Part shown: positions 7,180 through 13,221 of the stretch, piece by piece | Layout: every line of letters begins with the position of its first letter | Position numbering within the stretch: the first letter of the stretch is position 1 | Source: Armatimonadota bacterium | Lineage (GTDB): Bacteria; Sysuimicrobiota; Sysuimicrobiia; Sysuimicrobiales; JACQTN01 | NCBI GenBank assembly: GCA_016210785.1 | Contig: JACQTN010000019.1 | Coordinates: 1-13,221, forward strand | DNA length: 13,221 bases | Direction of reading: 5' to 3' | Program-made: the position numbers and the translations under genes | Notes under the pieces: generated by a model | What the model was told of the DNA's origin: nothing | The model's input: the letters and a program-made list of their open reading frames with translations, nothing else | Database searches by the model: none

Positions 7180-7344
7180 CGGCACGTTCCACTCCAGTGC
7201 GAAGTGCGGCACGTTCGACGCACGTGCAGGGCGCGGCACATTCCACGCATCTGCAACGCGCCTCACGCTGCCGCGCTCGCCGGAACCTGTTACGCTGCCC
7301 CAGGGCGGTTTGCTCTACCGCGATCACCGACGTCGCGGCGCCCC
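7180..7344 (-). repeat. Repeat cluster between recG and rpmB, including three exact-period 27-bp units
   Basis: Three consecutive units of exactly 27 bp lie at 7180-7206, 7207-7233 and 7234-7260. Each starts CGGCAC(G/A)TTC on the plus strand and has TGC near position 18-20. They correspond to the GTGGAACGTGCC half of the longer units found before fabH and thiX. At 7261-7284 the other half follows (CGGCGAGCGCGG on the minus strand). A second, more diverged full-length copy covers about 7285-7344 (GTCGGTGATCGCGGTA on the minus strand). The cluster sits in a divergent spacer, so simple downstream readthrough does not explain its location. Confidence 0.8.
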
Positions 7345-7373
7345 GGGAATTCGCTGTGTGAAGGGCCCGGGGC

Positions 7374-7406
7374 CCCCAACAAATCCGCCGCATGGATTTC
7401 TTGGGG
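7374..7406. repeat. 33-bp inverted repeat upstream of the rpmB promoter
   Basis: The plus strand reads CCCCAA-C-AAATCC, a 7-nt centre (7387-7393), then GGATTT-C-TTGGGG. This gives two 6-bp perfect arms on each side, interrupted by one C-C mismatch. The dyad lies about 54 bp before the rpmB -35 box. No T run follows on either strand, so it is not an ordinary intrinsic terminator. A protein-binding dyad or extruded hairpin is possible. The rest of 7062-7532 beyond the repeats and promoters shows nothing I can name. Confidence 0.6.
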
Positions 7407-7459
7407 TGGTCCGGGGTGGGGCTGAGCCGGTCCTGCGCATGACTCCCCAGACCAGTGGA

Positions 7460-7488
7460 TTGCGTGGCGCGGCGCGGCGTGTTAAGAT
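7460..7488 (+). promoter_or_regulatory. Sigma-70-type promoter of rpmB
   Basis: TTGCGT (7460-7465) and TAAGAT (7483-7488) are separated by exactly 17 bp and point toward rpmB. A start near 7495 would leave a leader of about 38 nt containing AAGGAGG. This is a local A+T-rich dip in a GC-rich setting, which supports the call. Confidence 0.72.
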
Positions 7489-7532
7489 ATGCGTGTTTTG
7501 CAAGGCCGCTCAGGCAAGGAGGCAGAAATCCG

Positions 7533-7724
7533 ATGGCCCGCCGTTGCGCGATCTGTGGCCGGGGCCCGTTGACCGGCTCGAACGTCAGCCACTCTAATCA
7601 GCGGACCAAGCGCCGCTTCATCCCCAACCTGCAGATGGTCAAGGCGCAAGTGCAGGGGAAGGTGAAGCGCGTGCGCGTCTGCACCAGTTGTCTCAGCGCG
7701 GGGAAGGTGACGCGCGTCGCGTGA
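7533..7724 (+). CDS. rpmB: 50S ribosomal protein L28, zinc-binding form
   Basis: L28 is a small protein of the large ribosomal subunit. The product is 63 residues and begins [29 protein letters not shown], a typical L28 start. Two Cys pairs, CAIC (5 and 8) and CTSC near the C-terminus, form a zinc ribbon. AAGGAGG sits 10 nt before the ATG, and its own promoter is visible upstream. It is the only plus-strand gene: divergent from recG and convergent with hslO, whose stop codon lies 12 bp away. In Actinobacteria, as I recall, rpmB also sits between thiL and recG, which supports ancestral linkage here. Confidence 0.97.
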   Translation: MARRCAICGRGPLTGSNVSHSNQRTKRRFIPNLQMVKAQVQGKVKRVRVCTSCLSAGKVTRVA

Positions 7725-7729
7725 GGAGC

Positions 7730-7744
7730 GCCGGCTCAGCCGGC
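7730..7744. terminator. Short GC hairpin between converging rpmB and hslO
   Basis: GCCGGC-TCA-GCCGGC forms a 6-bp stem with a 3-nt loop. The loop on the minus strand is the hslO stop codon TGA. The stem is symmetric and could act on both transcripts, but there is no real T run (ATCTTG on the plus side). It is a candidate bidirectional stop, not a clear intrinsic terminator. Confidence 0.35.
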
Positions 7745-8614
7745 ATCTTGTCCGTCGAGCATCTCTCGCAGTTCGGCGTCGCCCACCTCGTACCGCTCTC
7801 CACAGAACCGGCAGTGCACCTCGGCCCGCCCCTGCTCCGCCAGGATCTGGCGGACCTCCCGGGCGCCCAGGCCGAGGAGCACCCCCTTCACCTTATCCCG
7901 GCTGCAGCGGCACTGGAAGCGCACCGGCATCTCGTCTACGAACTGCAGTGCCAGGTCGCCGCATGCCTCCTGGAGGATGTCGGTGGGCCGCATCCCGTCG
8001 TTGACCAGCGTGGTGATGGCGGGCAGCGCCCGCGTGCGCCGGTCCAGGTACGCGATGACGTCGTCCGCGGTGCCCGGCAGCACCTGAATCAGCAGGCCGC
8101 CCGAGGCCAGCACGCGGCCGGAGGGGGCCACCAGCACGCCCAGCGCTACCGCGGACGGGACCTGCTCTGAGGACGCGAAGTAGTACGCCAGGTCCTCGCC
8201 GATCTCTCCCGAGCGCAGGGGCACGCTGCTGTGGTACGGATGGCGCAGGCCCATGTCCTTGGTGACGTGGAGGGTACCGCGGCCCACGGCCGCGCCGACG
8301 CTCAGCTTGCGCGCCGGCGTCGGCGGCAGGTCCACCTGAGGGTTGGCCACGTACCCCCGCACGCCCGCCTCTGCCGTGCTGTCGGCGATCAGGCCGCCCA
8401 GCGGGCCGTCGCCGATGATGCGCAGCGTCGCCGTGCTGCCCGCCTTCAGCGTGGCGCCGATGAGGACGGCGCCGGTGAGCCCGCGCCCCAGCGCTGCGGT
8501 GGCGGTGGGCAGCGTGTCGTGGCGGCGCCGGGCTTCCTCCACGGTGCCCGTGGTCACCACCGCCAGGGCTCGAGTCCGGCCATCCTGCGCCACCGCCCGC
8601 ACCAGCGTGTCCAT
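7736..8614 (-). CDS. hslO: Redox-regulated chaperone Hsp33 (HslO)
   Basis: Hsp33 is a cytosolic holdase chaperone switched on by oxidation of a zinc-bound cysteine centre. The product is 292 residues, the usual length. The N-terminal domain shows DTLPTATAALGRGLTGAVLIGATLK-like sequence. Near the C-terminus are the four zinc cysteines: 235 and 237 (CRC), 268 and 271 (CRFC). The start is placed at ATG 8614, where AGGTGA lies 8 nt upstream and partly covers the thiL stop. Longer in-frame GTG starts exist up to 8647 but add residues not typical of the family. It is the last gene of the thiamin operon, 8 bp after thiL. Confidence 0.95.
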   Translation of the reverse strand: MDTLVRAVAQDGRTRALAVVTTGTVEEARRRHDTLPTATAALGRGLTGAVLIGATLKAGSTATLRIIGDGPLGGLIADSTAEAGVRGYVANPQVDLPPTPARKLSVGAAVGRGTLHVTKDMGLRHPYHSSVPLRSGEIGEDLAYYFASSEQVPSAVALGVLVAPSGRVLASGGLLIQVLPGTADDVIAYLDRRTRALPAITTLVNDGMRPTDILQEACGDLALQFVDEMPVRFQCRCSRDKVKGVLLGLGAREVRQILAEQGRAEVHCRFCGERYEVGDAELREMLDGQDAG

Positions 8615-8622
8615 CGTCGCCT

Positions 8623-9651
8623 TCACCTGTGACGGAAGTGATCCCACCCGTGGGGTTCCAGCGGGCGCAGTGTCCCGCCCGGATCGCGCAGCGTCAGCCC
8701 TGCCGCCGCCTCCACGACCTCGCCGATGACGGTCGCGGCCGTGCCTTCCGCCTCCAGCATCCGGGCCAGCGCACCGGCCGCCGCCGGCGGCGCGGCCACC
8801 AGCAGCTCGTAGTCGTCCCCGGCGAACAGGGCAAGCGCCACCGGATCACGTCCGGCTGCCGCCGCCACCGCGCGGACCTCCGGCGAGACCGGCAGCCGGG
8901 CCACGTCCACGCGGGCGCCCACGCCGCTGGCCGCGCACAGGCGCCGGAGATCCGTGCCCAGGCCATCGGAGAGATCCATCATCGCGTGGGCCAGCCTGCT
9001 ACGCCCGATCGCCTGCCCCTCCCTCACGCGGGGGCGCGGCGTGAGGTATGCCCCCAGAAGCCGCTCCGCGCCGGCCCGCGCGCCCAGAGAAGGCTGGCGC
9101 ACGACCTCCAGGCCGGCGCCCGCGGCCCCCAGGTGCCCGGTGACCAGCAGCGCGTCGCCGGGCCGGGCCCCGGATCGGGTGAGGAGGTGCTCCGCGGCCA
9201 CGTCGCCGAGCAGGGTGAGGTCGATGACGGCCGGGCCGGGTGAGCGGGCCAGGTTGCCGCCCACGAGGGCCACGCCCGCGCCGTCTCCTTCCTCACGCAG
9301 CCCCGCGTAGAACTCCTGAAGCCACGCCGCGGGAAGGTCCGCCTGCAGCACCGCGGACACCAGCGCCCACCGTGGGGTCCCGCCCATGGCGGCGATGTCG
9401 CTCAGGTTGACGGCCAGCAGGCGCCGGCCGAGCTGCCGCGGCGCGATGGCGTCGGCGAGGAAGTGCACGCCTTCCACCTGGGCGTCGCACGTGGCCAGCA
9501 GGAGCTTCCCGCTCTCCGCGCGCAGCACCGCGGTGTCGTCCCCGATCCCCAGAACGACCTCCGGAGGCGGCGCGCCTACGACAGTCGCCAGGCGCGCCAG
9601 CAGCGCGTCCTCTCCCAGATCGCCGATGGTCTCACCGCCGGCGGGCCGCAT
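8623..9651 (-). CDS. thiL: Thiamin-monophosphate kinase ThiL
   Basis: ThiL phosphorylates thiamin monophosphate with ATP to give thiamin diphosphate, the active cofactor. The product is 342 residues, normal for the family. Motifs in order are GIGDDTAVL (35-43), CDAQVEGVHF (55-64), NLSDIAAMGGTP (82-93), DLSDGLGTDL (226-235) and AGDDYELL (277-284). One oddity is GGNLARSP at 131-138, where I would more often expect GGD; this may be lineage variation. The ATG at 9651 overlaps the thiE end by 20 bp, with GGAGG 6 nt upstream, so translation is likely coupled. Confidence 0.96.
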   Translation of the reverse strand: MRPAGGETIGDLGEDALLARLATVVGAPPPEVVLGIGDDTAVLRAESGKLLLATCDAQVEGVHFLADAIAPRQLGRRLLAVNLSDIAAMGGTPRWALVSAVLQADLPAAWLQEFYAGLREEGDGAGVALVGGNLARSPGPAVIDLTLLGDVAAEHLLTRSGARPGDALLVTGHLGAAGAGLEVVRQPSLGARAGAERLLGAYLTPRPRVREGQAIGRSRLAHAMMDLSDGLGTDLRRLCAASGVGARVDVARLPVSPEVRAVAAAAGRDPVALALFAGDDYELLVAAPPAAAGALARMLEAEGTAATVIGEVVEAAAGLTLRDPGGTLRPLEPHGWDHFRHR

Positions 9652-10258
9652 CCACCACCTCCCGCAGGCGCCGCGCGGCCGCGACGGGGTCCGGCGCCCC
9701 CGCCACCGCGGAGATCACTGCCACGCCGTCGGCGCCGGCCCGGATCGCCTCGGCGGCGTTCTCGATGGTGATGCCGCCGATCGCCACGACGGGCACCGAC
9801 ACGGCGCGCCTGACCGCGGCGAGCCTCGCGGACCCGATGGGCGCGCCGGCCTCGGGCTTGGTCGCCGTGGCGTAGACGCTGCCCACGCCCAGGTAGCTGG
9901 CGCCGTCGCGCACGGCGGCCAGTGCCTCCTCCGGCGAAGAGGCGCTGACCCCGACGATCTTTTCAGGCCCCATCAGCCGCCGGGCCAGGGCGACCGGCAT
10001 GTCGTCCTCGCCCACGTGCACGCCGTCCGCGTCCACCGCCAGCGCCACGTCCACACGGTCATTGACGATGAAGAGTACGCCGCGCCTGCGGGCGATCGCC
10101 CGCAGGCGGCCCGCCGCCTCGATCAACTGCCGCGTGGTCATCGCCTTCTCGCGGAACTGCAGTGCGGTGGCCCCACCCTCCACGGCACCCTCGGCCACCT
10201 CCTCGTGGGAACGTCCGCCCACGCGGCGGTCGGTGATCACGTACACGCTCAGGTCCAC
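9632..10258 (-). CDS. thiE: Thiamin phosphate synthase ThiE
   Basis: ThiE joins hydroxymethylpyrimidine diphosphate and hydroxyethylthiazole phosphate into thiamin monophosphate. The product is 208 residues, a TIM barrel of normal size. Family motifs are VYVITDR (5-11), ALQFREK (32-38), DGVHVGEDD (78-86), [13 protein letters not shown] (123-135) and AIGGI (159-163). The start is GTG at 10258, overlapping thiM by 10 bp, with GGGAG 7 nt upstream. It uses the ThiM product directly. Confidence 0.97.
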   Translation of the reverse strand: MDLSVYVITDRRVGGRSHEEVAEGAVEGGATALQFREKAMTTRQLIEAAGRLRAIARRRGVLFIVNDRVDVALAVDADGVHVGEDDMPVALARRLMGPEKIVGVSASSPEEALAAVRDGASYLGVGSVYATATKPEAGAPIGSARLAAVRRAVSVPVVAIGGITIENAAEAIRAGADGVAVISAVAGAPDPVAAARRLREVVDAARRR

Positions 10259-11085
10259 CGCATCTCTCCCTCGAGCACCGCCAGGCGTGCCCCGTTGGCC
10301 ACGTCATCCGGCGCCAGCGCATCCAGGGCGTCGAACAGCGCGGCGTGGAACGTTCCCGGGCCTGACGCCCGCGCCGCGGCCCGCTCCGCGGCCAGGCCGA
10401 AAGTAGCGAGGGCGGCCGCGGCGGCCACCAGGGCCGGCGTCCCCGCGGCGGCAAACGCCGCCACCGCGGCCGTGGCCATACAGCCGGCGCCGGTGATCCT
10501 GCGCAGCAACGGGTGGCCGTTGTCCACCGCCACCAGCGTCTCTCCATCGCTCACGTAGTCGCGAGCCCCGGTCATGGCCACCACGCCGCCGGTGCTCCGC
10601 GCCAGCGCGCGGACCACGGCGACCGGATCGGCCGGCCCCCCGGTGGCCTCGACGCCCCGCATCTGTGCGGACGCGCCGGCCAGCGCGGCGATCTCCGCCG
10701 GGTTGCCCCGCACGATCATCCCGGGGGCCGCCGCGAGCAGTCGCGCGGCCGTCTCGGTCCGCAGCACCGTGCCGCCCACGCCCACCGGGTCCATCACCAC
10801 CGGGATACCCCGCGCCGCCGCCGCGCCCGCGGCGCGAACCATGGCCTCCGCGCGCAGGGGGGTCAACGTGCCCAGGTTGCAGGCCAGGGCGTCGGCGCGA
10901 GCGGCGACTTCCTCCACCTCCTCCACGGCGGAGGCCATCACCGGCAGCGCGCCTAGCGCCAGGGTGGCGTTCGCCACGTCTCCGGACGTCACCTCGGTGG
11001 TGATGTGGTGCACCAGAGGCCGGGAACGGCGCAGCGCATCCAGCGCCGCCGCGCAGACCCGGGCCAGGGCGCGCTCCCCGCTCAC
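10249..11085 (-). CDS. thiM: Hydroxyethylthiazole kinase ThiM
   Basis: ThiM phosphorylates the thiazole alcohol recovered from thiamin breakdown, feeding ThiE. The product is 278 residues. Visible are the substrate segment HHITTEVTSGDVANATLALGALP (about 26-48), CNLGTL, DPVGVGG, RGNPAEI, NGHPLL and the active-site ITGAGC with Cys202. The family usually has ITN where this protein has ITT, a substitution in the substrate pocket region. The GTG start overlaps the thiY stop by 4 bp (GTGA). A longer open frame upstream to 11181 lies inside thiY and is not needed. Confidence 0.94.
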   Translation of the reverse strand: MSGERALARVCAAALDALRRSRPLVHHITTEVTSGDVANATLALGALPVMASAVEEVEEVAARADALACNLGTLTPLRAEAMVRAAGAAAARGIPVVMDPVGVGGTVLRTETAARLLAAAPGMIVRGNPAEIAALAGASAQMRGVEATGGPADPVAVVRALARSTGGVVAMTGARDYVSDGETLVAVDNGHPLLRRITGAGCMATAAVAAFAAAGTPALVAAAAALATFGLAAERAAARASGPGTFHAALFDALDALAPDDVANGARLAVLEGEMRWT

Positions 11086-12050
11086 GGCGCCGGGACGAAC
11101 CGGTTGGTGAACATGGCCTCCACCGGCGTCTTCCGCTTGATGATCCCGTGCGCGTGCAGGAAGTCCGCCAGCGCGGTCCACCGCGGCGCCGACTGGCGCT
11201 GGCCGCGGGCGTAGAACGGCAGGGTGGCCGCGTACCCGCGGCGGTTCAGGGTGTCGTTGAGCTTGGGATTGGCCGCCACGTACGCCTTCCAGGCATCGTC
11301 CTGGCTGGCCAGCGTGTGCCGGATCCCCTGGGTCAGGGCGCGTACGAAGCGCGCCACCGTCTCGGGGCGCTCCCGCACCACTCGCTCGCTCGCGATGATC
11401 ACCAGTTCATAGTAGTCGGGGACACCGTACTTTTCCACCTCGAACATGCCCACCTGGCGGCCCTGCAGCTCGATCTGGATGCGCTCGTAGTTCTTGTAGG
11501 CGCCCACCACCGCGTCCACCTTGCGGCCCAGCAGCGCCGGGGTCAGGTTGAAGCCCACGTTGACCATCCTGTAGTCGCCCTTCTTGAGACCCGCGCGCGC
11601 CGCGATCGCCACCAGCATCGCTTCCTCGAACCCCGCGACCGCGTACCCCACCGTCTTCCCGCGCAGGTCGGCCGGGTTGCCGATGCCCGACCCGCGCAGG
11701 AACATCACGGTCGTCAGCGGGTGGTCCACCAGCAGTCCTACCGTCACCACGGGCAGCCCCTCGGCCCGGGCGATGACCACGGCGGGCTGGTAGCTGATGG
11801 CCAGGTCCACCTTGCCCGCCGCCACCAGCTTGAGCGGATCGTTGGGATCGGCGGGCACCTGCACGGTCACGTCCACGCCCGCTGCCTTGAGGAATCCCCG
11901 CTGCAGCGCGGCGTAGACCGGCACGTGGTTGGGGTTGGGGAACCAGTCCAGCATGAAGGTCACGCGCGGCGCAGGGCCCGCCGCGCCGGGCGGCGCCGCC
12001 CCCAGCATCATCGCCAGCAGGACCACCACCGCGCCGATGCGCAGTCTCAT
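11082..12050 (-). CDS. thiY: Thiamin-precursor ABC transporter, substrate-binding protein (ThiY/NMT1-like)
   Basis: A 322-residue binding protein with an N-terminal signal peptide (about residues 1-24, RLRIGAVVVLLAMMLGAAPPGAA) and no lipobox cysteine. The mature part begins with LDWFPNPNHVPVYAALQRG (34-52), the signature of the ThiY/THI5 family that binds pyrimidine precursors of thiamin. It continues with GKVDLAISYQPAVVIARAEGLPVV and KVDAVVGAYKNYERIQIEL. The likely ligand is a hydroxymethyl- or formylaminopyrimidine, supported by thiM, thiE and thiL directly downstream. Taurine or nitrate-type ligands are less likely in this context. The ATG has a GGGGGAG-type site upstream. Confidence 0.9.
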   Translation of the reverse strand: MRLRIGAVVVLLAMMLGAAPPGAAGPAPRVTFMLDWFPNPNHVPVYAALQRGFLKAAGVDVTVQVPADPNDPLKLVAAGKVDLAISYQPAVVIARAEGLPVVTVGLLVDHPLTTVMFLRGSGIGNPADLRGKTVGYAVAGFEEAMLVAIAARAGLKKGDYRMVNVGFNLTPALLGRKVDAVVGAYKNYERIQIELQGRQVGMFEVEKYGVPDYYELVIIASERVVRERPETVARFVRALTQGIRHTLASQDDAWKAYVAANPKLNDTLNRRGYAATLPFYARGQRQSAPRWTALADFLHAHGIIKRKTPVEAMFTNRFVPAP

Positions 12051-12106
12051 GATGTCTCCCCCTCCTCCTCATCACCGGAAGTCTCCATCTCCACCGTGCC
12101 TCTGCC

Positions 12107-12131
12107 GCCCGCGGCCGCGCGCGCCGCGGGC
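12107..12131 (-). promoter_or_regulatory. Perfect 9-bp GC stem-loop between thiX and thiY
   Basis: GCCCGCGGC (12107-12115) and GCCGCGGGC (12123-12131) form a perfect 9-bp stem around a 7-nt loop, in the 93-bp gap between the thiX stop and thiY start. No T run follows on the minus strand. Within an operon such a stem could protect the thiY-distal mRNA and raise binding-protein expression; that is inference. Confidence 0.6.
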
Positions 12132-12143
12132 ACCTGCCTCACC

Positions 12144-12923
12144 TTACGCCCGCCGCCAGGGCAGCGCCAGCCACTCCACTGCCGAGACCAGCGCGAACAG
12201 GCCGACGGCCATCACCGACAGGTACAGGATCGCGGCAAAGATCAGGTCTACCCGCAGCTGCGCGTTGGCGTGGATCATGACGTAGCCGAGGCCTTCCTGC
12301 GATCCCACCCACTCCCCGATCACCGCGCCGATCACGCTCACCGCCACGCCCACCTTCGCGCCGGAGAAGATGAAGGGGAGCGCCCCGGGCACCCGCACCG
12401 TCCACAGAATGGTCCAGGGCGAGGCGCGCAGGATGCGCAGCAGGTTCACCATGTCCTCGTCCACGGCGCGAAGCCCGTCCACGGTGTTCACCACGATGGG
12501 AAAGAACACGATGAGCGCGGTCATGATCACCTTGGGCGCCAGCCCGTAGCCGAACCAGACGATGAGCAGCGGCGCGATGGCGAAGACCGGCACGGTCTGG
12601 GAGGCCACGATGAGCGGGTACAGCGTCTTCTCCAGCGTGGGCGAGTGGAAGATGGCAAAGGCCAGCGCGATCCCCACCGCGGCGGCCACGAGAAAGCCGA
12701 GCCCCACCTCCATGAGCGTCACCCCGGCGTCCCGCCACAGCAGCGGGTACTCCTGGAGGATGGCGCGGGCAACGCGCGACGGCGCCGGCAGGATGTACGG
12801 CGGGATGGCAAAGCCCCGGACCGCGGCCTCCCACGCCGCGGCCAGCAGTGCCAGCAGCCCCATGGCAGGGAAAAAGCGCCCCTCGCCCACCCAGGCAGAA
12901 ACGCGTCCGGGAAAAACGCGCAT
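12144..12923 (-). CDS. thiX: Thiamin-precursor ABC transporter, permease (ThiX-like)
   Basis: A 259-residue inner membrane protein of the nitrate/sulfonate/thiamin-precursor permease family. Six hydrophobic segments are visible at about 17-35, 72-92, 103-124, 131-146, 185-205 and 227-247. The EAA-type coupling loop (DEDMVNLLRILRASPWTILW...VPGALPFIFSG) lies at about 155-187 and would contact the ATPase. The start is ATG at 12923 with GGGG about 6 nt and AGGAG about 13 nt upstream. The frame stays open to a GTG at 12998, but that extension reads into repeat DNA. It is placed between the ATPase and binding-protein genes. The thiamin assignment rests on ThiY and the downstream thi genes. Confidence 0.9.
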   Translation of the reverse strand: MRVFPGRVSAWVGEGRFFPAMGLLALLAAAWEAAVRGFAIPPYILPAPSRVARAILQEYPLLWRDAGVTLMEVGLGFLVAAAVGIALAFAIFHSPTLEKTLYPLIVASQTVPVFAIAPLLIVWFGYGLAPKVIMTALIVFFPIVVNTVDGLRAVDEDMVNLLRILRASPWTILWTVRVPGALPFIFSGAKVGVAVSVIGAVIGEWVGSQEGLGYVMIHANAQLRVDLIFAAILYLSVMAVGLFALVSAVEWLALPWRRA

Positions 12924-12949
12924 CGCGATCCCCGACTCCTCCCTCACCC

Positions 12950-13072
12950 GGCTCGTTCCACTTCCGGCAAGGCGCAACGCGACACCGCGCTCACCCACGT
13001 ACCGGCGCCCGGCGCGTTCAACATTCCGGCAAGGCGCCTTGTTCTACCGCGCTCGCCGACTCGGCGGCGCCC
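12950..13072 (-). repeat. Two tandem ~61-bp repeat units between thiZ and thiX
   Basis: Units at 12950-13010 and 13011-13072 share, on the minus strand, GGGCGCCG, then G(T/C)GAGCGCGGT, then GCGCCTTGCCGGAA and GTxGAACG(A/C)GCC. They are the longest and clearest members of the family seen in four spacers. The second unit holds a perfect 12-bp palindrome CAAGGCGCCTTG at 13030-13041. It also overlaps the 3' end of thiZ, so the last roughly 16 codons and the stop of that gene are repeat sequence. Confidence 0.85.
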
Positions 13073-13221
13073 CCGGCGGGAGAGGGGTGAGAGGTATCCT
13101 CACCGGCATGGCTGAACGCCTCCGGCATCTCCTGCTGGATCAGCGCCAGCAGCCGGCTCTTCAGGGCGACCAGACCGGTGTCGGCGGCGCGCCGCGGCCG
13201 CGGCAGCGGCACGTCCAGGAC
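13018..13221 (-). CDS. thiZ: ABC transporter ATP-binding protein, C-terminal end only (ThiZ-like)
   Basis: The last 67 codons of a gene running off the right edge. The visible start VLDVPLPRPRRAADTGLVALKSRLLALIQQE is typical of the C-terminal end of nitrate/sulfonate/thiamin-type ATPases, where DLPRPR follows the nucleotide-binding domain. No catalytic motif is in view. The final stretch (AESASAVEQGALPEC) is encoded by repeat DNA and is probably a recent, nonconserved tail. The neighbouring permease and binding protein support the assignment; the operon promoter and any TPP riboswitch would lie beyond this window. Confidence 0.8.
   Translation of the reverse strand, partial: VLDVPLPRPRRAADTGLVALKSRLLALIQQEMPEAFSHAGEDTSHPSPAGGAAESASAVEQGALPEC

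Noticed and set aside
7180..7260. 27-bp regular repeats as a possible CRISPR array
   Set aside because: The units are directly contiguous with no unique spacers, differ from each other, and no cas gene is nearby.
7181..7260. Sigma-54-like GGCAC...GC motifs in the repeats
   Set aside because: The required GG-N10-GC spacing is met in only one unit and lost in the others.
12236..12252. Minus-strand ACCTGATC resembling the conserved core of a TPP riboswitch
   Set aside because: It lies inside the thiX coding region (VDLIFAA), and the partner CTGAGA and surrounding helices are absent. A riboswitch would be expected upstream of thiZ, beyond the window.

Overview
The window is about 13 kb of very GC-rich bacterial chromosome (my estimate is near 70% G+C). 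Almost every gene lies on the minus strand; only rpmB is on the plus strand. From memory, the order thiL / rpmB / recG / rsmD / coaD / coiled-coil protein / DUF177 / rpmF resembles the actinobacterial and Bacillota arrangement. Here rpmF is followed by fabH-fabD rather than rnc. A high-GC Terrabacteria-type lineage, possibly an uncultivated phylum, fits best. The exact taxon cannot be fixed from the sequence.

Layout, low to high coordinates. 1-2897: fabD (3' end cut by the window edge), fabH, rpmF and a DUF177/YceD gene form one operon read leftward from a near-perfect sigma-70 promoter at 2972-3001. 3035-4538: an operon with a coiled-coil protein in the SepIVA/DivIVA-like position, coaD and rsmD, with short overlaps. 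4539-4946: a noncoding stretch of about 400 bp with several hairpins. 4947-7061: recG. 7062-7532: a divergent regulatory region with repeats, palindromes and the rpmB promoter. 7533-7724: rpmB on the plus strand, convergent with hslO. 7736-13221: a thiamin salvage and uptake operon read leftward, thiZ (5' part missing)-thiX-thiY-thiM-thiE-thiL, with the Hsp33 chaperone gene hslO as its last member.

How the genes work together. ThiXYZ should import a pyrimidine precursor of thiamin. ThiM phosphorylates the thiazole alcohol, ThiE joins the two halves, and ThiL makes thiamin diphosphate. FabD and FabH supply malonyl-ACP and start fatty acid synthesis. RpmF, RpmB, RsmD and probably DUF177 serve the ribosome, CoaD makes the CoA precursor, and RecG handles stalled forks.

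The most unusual signal is a family of short noncoding repeats, all in the minus orientation, in four separate spacers: before fabH, before rsmD, between recG and rpmB, and between thiZ and thiX. Units share the blocks GGTGAGCGCGG, GCGCCTTGC and GTGGAACGTGCC (minus strand). They occur as tandem copies of 57, 27 and about 61 bp. One copy overlaps the end of thiZ and supplies its last codons and stop. Open frames through the repeats would also mislead start calls for fabH, recG and thiX. I see no mobile element, CRISPR array, tRNA or rRNA.
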